Shown here one piece after another: positions 52,582-56,240 of a stretch of 56,240 nt of DNA (position 1 is the first letter of the stretch; every line of letters begins with the position of its first letter). Below the pieces are notes generated by a model. The model saw nothing but the letters and a program-made list of their open reading frames with translations, was not told the DNA's origin and ran no database searches. The stretch spans positions 1 through 56,240 of the forward strand of contig BDIU01000447.1 in assembly GCA_002118135.1 (NCBI GenBank), read 5' to 3'. This DNA comes from Trebouxia sp. TZW2008 (taxonomy: Eukaryota; Chlorophyta; Trebouxiophyceae; Trebouxiales; Trebouxiaceae). Position numbers and translations under genes: made by a program.

Positions 52582-53301
52582 GGGGTGTGACAAAACAGTG
52601 CAGTTGGAAGTGATATGACGCTGGGCTAACGATGAAGCTGTGTCGTCCGTATGCATACTTTTGCATACACTCTGAGCGTCGTCAAGCCGAACAACGCAAA
52701 GCCGATGGTCTTGCGAAGCGTTGCTTCGCGCACAGAGACCATTCTGTTCTCCTTGACCGCTTGTGCATATCTGTCTTGAGTTGCCATTCTGCAAGGTCTG
52801 GTGTTACTCGCGTACTTGCACAGTTTGACCTGTCAAGCAAGCGCTTTGTCTCAGCAGGCAGGAAGTTTGTCTGACGTCTGCGTGATGCCAAAATTACGAT
52901 GCCTGCAGCGTGGGGAGCAGCATGTGAGTTCCCCCATAAATTCGCTCCCAGCCGCTTTGCAAATTCAGCCAAATGTAAAGCCAGCCGCTTCGCAAATTAG
53001 TCATCGTCAGCTACCGCAGCTAACACGGAAAGAACCGCCAATGACGGAGGGTTCCGCGCGCAGCGTGTCCGTCAACGCAGCATGCAACCGAGCTGATGAG
53101 GAGGCACGTCGGAGTGTGGCATTTTAGGCAGTAACTGTTCACCCTTTGGCGGGGTCATCCCGAGCCTTGGCTTGATCGTCAGCAAGTTAACACCTGATAT
53201 CTTCTCAAAGCATTGAAGTCTGGTGATCCAATGATGTCCACGAAAACAGCATTTTGCTGCAGACGGATTAGATACAACGGTTGACCTTGACGAAACTATC
53301 A
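52582..53301. other. Intergenic region between two minus-strand membrane genes
   Basis: Contains a short direct duplication (AGCCGCTTTGCAAATT near 52951 and AGCCGCTTCGCAAATT near 52983). It should include the promoter of the 52142 gene and the 3' UTR of the 53302 gene. No supported exon. Confidence 0.4.
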
Positions 53302-54664
53302 CTAATCATAATGCCAAACAGCCGTAAAAACCAACGTGATTATAGTTGCTACGGCTCCAATGGCGGACAAAATGTAGAAGAAAACAACAAAGCCTCTTCC
53401 CCAAACACTGTTCTTCCAGCTTTGCTTGATGTCTTCTGGACCCAAATCTGCACTTTAGTGTACAAGGCTGAGAAGCCACCATTGATTCTTGGCTGGGGGG
53501 TAAGCTTGTGCAGACTTCCTACCTGCATGCTAGAGCAGATTTGTACTGATGTTGCAAGACCAATTGTGCACACAGGAAGTCACATTGCAATACAAATAAT
53601 GCTGCCAAAGTGAGATTGCACAGCATTGCACCATGTCAATGTGCATGTACAGAAAGACGAGGTGAATTAGCTTCACCTGGGTGTCGGACAGTTTGGGCCT
53701 TGATAGTGGTTGCTGTGAACTTTGTTCGACTCAGTCCGTTGCCATTACGGTAGGGGATTTTGCCATCCAGCTTGCTCAAGATCAGCCCATCTTGAGCCAG
53801 CTGGTCTTTGAGAACATCTACATCCAGCCTTCCACCAAACAGAATGGCTGGATACTCCCTTCCATCTTCAATCTGGACAGTGACCTCTTGCTCGGTGGGC
53901 ATGTCAATGACAGTATCTGTAAGTCATCAGTGCAATATGAGATCCGAGCCAGACTTACAGAAAGCAAGACAAGTCACAAATCAGCAGGTATGCACAAAAG
54001 TTAAGCTGAGTGCATGTAAGCGCTGCCACATAATGAGGCAAGCTTCAGCTGGAAGGAATGTACATGCAGACTCATGATAGGTACAGAGTTGTCGTAAAAC
54101 ACACAGTGTTGACTGTACAAACAATGCAAATTCATACAAATGACAAGACCATGCTTGATTACAGCCATGGCTATTGCTGCTATGGGCAGCACCAACTTGG
54201 CAGAAGATGACTTGAGGGATCAACATCAACCGCTCAAGTCACTGAGGAGTCTATGTGTAAACTGTGCATCTAATCTCAGTACATGCAAACACATTAAAGC
54301 AAACCCTCCAGTCACAGAAAATCTGAGAGACTGCTTTGAGGCTACTTGAACACTATCCAGTGATGCATCCAGGGTCAGGGTGGGCAGGAATCCACAGCAC
54401 ACAGACCATGCTGACAGCCTTTTGCCAAGAACTTGATGAGTCATGCCTTGATGATCACAGTGACATAAGCAAGTGGCCTCGTTTACCTGCTGACTTCAGT
54501 ATGCCAATCTGTTTCTTGACATCTGCTGGGATTCCAGCTAAGAGCTCACGCCACTCCTTCCTGTCCAAGTCATAAATCGCTCTTTCTAGCAGCAATTCCT
54601 CAGCCTTTTTTCGCGCAGATGTGTTCTTGGACAGAACTTGCTGCCGGATGTCTGCTAAGTCCAT
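53302..54664 (-). CDS. Tail-anchored-type protein with C-terminal membrane helix, unrecognised
   Basis: Three minus-strand exons: 54664-54487, 53916-53677, 53447-53302 (187 residues; all GT-AG, phases match). The N-terminal 60 residues are helical and charged (MDLADIRQQVLSKNTSARKK; LERAIYDLDRKEWRELLAGI). The middle is a soluble domain with VTVQIEDGREYPAILFGGRL and DGKIPYRNGNGLSRTKFTAT. The end has a single helix (FVVFFYILSAIGAVATIITL) followed by VFTAVWHYD and the stop. A soluble protein with one helix at the extreme C-terminus is typical of tail-anchored insertion in the ER, mitochondrial outer membrane or plastid envelope. No known family was recognised. It is divergent from the gene at 55214. 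Confidence 0.77.
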
Positions 54665-55213
54665 GTTTCTCAAGGGGGGGTGTAGCTGCAGTGGAAGAGC
54701 GCAAATCAAAAGCTGTTCACTGCTGCCCGAACGACCGAACGTTCGCGGTCAACGTGTTTGCCACTGCAGCCTGCCCAAGTATTTGATGCAGACCAGTGCG
54801 GGGGTGTTCAAGCTGAGCGTGGGTACACCTCGTATTGTAGGTAAAGAGCCGAAAGTCTGACCTGAGCATTTCCAGACAAATTTTTCTTGCCGGAAACACC
54901 CTTAGGAGCGCAAGTGGCACAGCCGGAGCTCTGGCACCTTCATGCGGTGTGCCGTTCTCTACTCTGCCCTAGTGCCCACAAACTGTCGAGAAGCTTCAGC
55001 TCGCGTGCCTCAGCAGCGGTCACGTGCCGGGGGCAACGTGGAATCTGGTCAGCATGGTCAGAACTTAGCATGTCAATGCATCATTGAAGTGTCGCAGCTG
55101 TCTGCGCTTGCGCTACAGTGTGGAAGGTCCGAACAGTCTTTACAGCTTGAGTCTCCGTCTGTGCAGCCTGCTAAAGGTCGCTACATTGAAGTTGCCTCGA
55201 AGTTGCCGCAGTC
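54665..55213. other. Divergent intergenic region
   Basis: Separates the tail-anchored-type gene (-) from the last gene (+). A palindromic CGAACGACCGAACGTTCG segment lies near 54729-54746 (core CGAACGTTCG). Plus-strand open frames here end at a TGA that overlaps the next ATG (TCATGA at 55212), so they are taken as 5' leader. Confidence 0.4.
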
Positions 55214-56125
55214 ATGAAGCGCAGCAGAGCCAAATCAAGAGATGATATTATGGCTCTGATGCATGTAACTTACATTGGAGAAGACGCTGTTCCTCAGCAG
55301 CAAGACACTGAGATGTAATATGAGACTGCTGCTAGACTCTATCTGAGATGATCAAATCACACTCCATGTAAGGTGCTGCTATTGACAAAAGCAGGATGAG
55401 CGCTCAGGACATCTGGCTGCGAAAGTATCACGAACTTTGGGAGAAACTTGAGGAAAACACGAAGAGCTCATTCTGCACTGCTCAGTGGAAGTGGCTGGTA
55501 CACAGGCACTGCTTAATCACAACACCCTGATGCAATTGTTTCTGAATGTAGCGTGCATTGATGCAGGCTTGGTGTAACAACAAAGCTTTCGACACTGTGA
55601 TACATCCGATACCCAAATGTGTCATATTCCTGGAAGATCTGCTGCAGGAAATGGTAAACAAGAAATCCAAAGATCCATTTGGGACAATAAGAGTGGCCAG
55701 GAAAGCACTATCCAAGATCAGGTATCAGCCTCAAGTGACTGCTGTAACCACAGCTGACAACTGACATCTGTAATTTGTGCAATCACAGGGAACTGCAAAG
55801 AGGTGTTCCTCCACCGTATGGTGAACAGTTCAGCGAGGAGACCCTCATCAGATCTGCCAGCAGCAAGGCATTTGCAGCCACCACAGAAGCTAGAATAGGT
55901 TGATATACAAGTACAAAACTTATGAGCTGGCACATGCTGCTTGATGAACTCTACTGATTCAATGCAGGCCCTAACAGTGACCCTCTGAGAGATGGTTTTC
56001 AAGCCACAAGCTTGGACAGTGATGAAGTTGTGAGAATTCTGGATGCCTGCATAGGACATCAAGACCACTTCAATGGATTCAAAGTTGCAGCTATGCTTCT
56101 ACTAGGCACCAGCATGGGGTTTTAG
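55214..56125 (+). CDS. Conserved-looking helical protein of unknown function (3' end uncertain)
   Basis: Five exons: 55214-55314, 55395-55497, 55567-55721, 55789-55898, 55968-56125 (208 residues to the first stop). Phase is kept at every junction. The sequence starts MKRSRAKSRDDIMALMHVTY, then MMSAQDIWLRKYHELWEKLE, HPIPKCVIFLEDLLQEMVNK, GTIRVARKALSKIRELQRGV, PPPYGEQFSEETLIRSA and ILDACIGHQDHFNGFKVAAM. It looks like a helical, well-constrained protein, but I recognise no family. A TAG at 56123-56125 ends the frame two bases before a good donor (AG|GTGAGC at 56128), and another exon-like segment begins at 56190. The true protein therefore probably continues past the window, and the TAG is either a disabling change or an error. 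Confidence 0.72.
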
Positions 56126-56189
56126 AGGTGAGCTATGCAGCTGCTGTCTACTGATGAGTTGTCTTATCACATGCTGCGTTGCAATGCAG

Positions 56190-56240
56190 GTGATGACTTG
56201 ATGGATGCAAAGCCCAGCTTACTTGCTCTCACTCCAGTTG
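56190..56240 (+). other. Exon-like segment cut by the window edge
   Basis: After an ATGCAG acceptor (56184-56189) one frame reads DDLMDAKPSLLALTPV and is open to the edge. It is probably the next exon of the 55214 gene, but its phase does not match the preceding donor without removing the TAG. Confidence 0.45.

Overview
This window is nuclear DNA from a eukaryote, most likely a green alga of the trebouxiophyte type. The evidence is densely intron-split genes (I model about 60 introns) and a plant/algal gene set: a DUF1995 plastid protein, a plant-type Alba protein, a CBSX3-like CBS pair, a PPR protein, OSCP1 and a DUF1640/CCDC90 protein. There is no operon structure. The species assignment is inference. 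I found no rRNA, tRNA or CRISPR. All gene models were spliced by eye from reading frame, splice dinucleotides and intron phase.

Layout, left to right: a partial coiled-coil gene (-) at the edge; a short-chain dehydrogenase (+, 831-3463); a DUF1995 protein (-, 4814-8142); a 2-oxoglutarate/Fe(II) dioxygenase (+, 8867-17170) with a LINE relic in one intron; a PPR protein (+, 18960-23534); OSCP1 (-, 24447-28410); a single-pass membrane protein (+, 28966-29869); a small gene (-, starting 30764) sharing a short divergent promoter with an 11-exon WD40 protein (+, 30894-41241); a mitochondrial DUF1640 protein (-, 41838-43430); a GC-hairpin block resembling organelle DNA (about 43720-44200); an Alba protein (+, 44406-45581); an HMG-box protein (-, 46931-48509); a CBSX3-like protein (-, 49218-51014); two small membrane proteins (-, 52142-52581 and 53302-54664); and an unrecognised gene (+, 55214-56125) whose continuation runs off the window. 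Neighbours do not form an obvious pathway. They alternate in convergent and divergent pairs.

The main discovery is a window-wide pattern I call splice-junction echoes. At least seven regions, in genes on both strands, carry tandem, decaying copies of an exon edge inside the adjoining introns, commonly about 110-200 bp apart. The arrays are polarised. Copies upstream of an exon keep the 3' splice site plus the beginning of the exon. Copies downstream keep the end of the exon plus the 5' splice site. Several exons (PPR exon 3, dioxygenase exons 6 and 7, WD40 exons 4 and 8, DUF1995 exon 6) have both kinds, so a full exon sits between two arrays. This looks like repeated tandem duplication of junction-spanning segments. 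It lengthens introns and fills them with decoy splice sites that the cell must ignore or use.

A second pattern is an apparent excess of GC-AG introns. Four well-supported cases are forced by intron phase and family alignment; three of them have an AG|GCAAG donor. Other noteworthy items are a dehydrogenase that has lost its catalytic Tyr, a 5'-truncated LINE tail inserted into one echo array, a nested coiled-coil relic in a WD40 intron, and a perfect 18-bp inverted repeat beside the organelle-like block.
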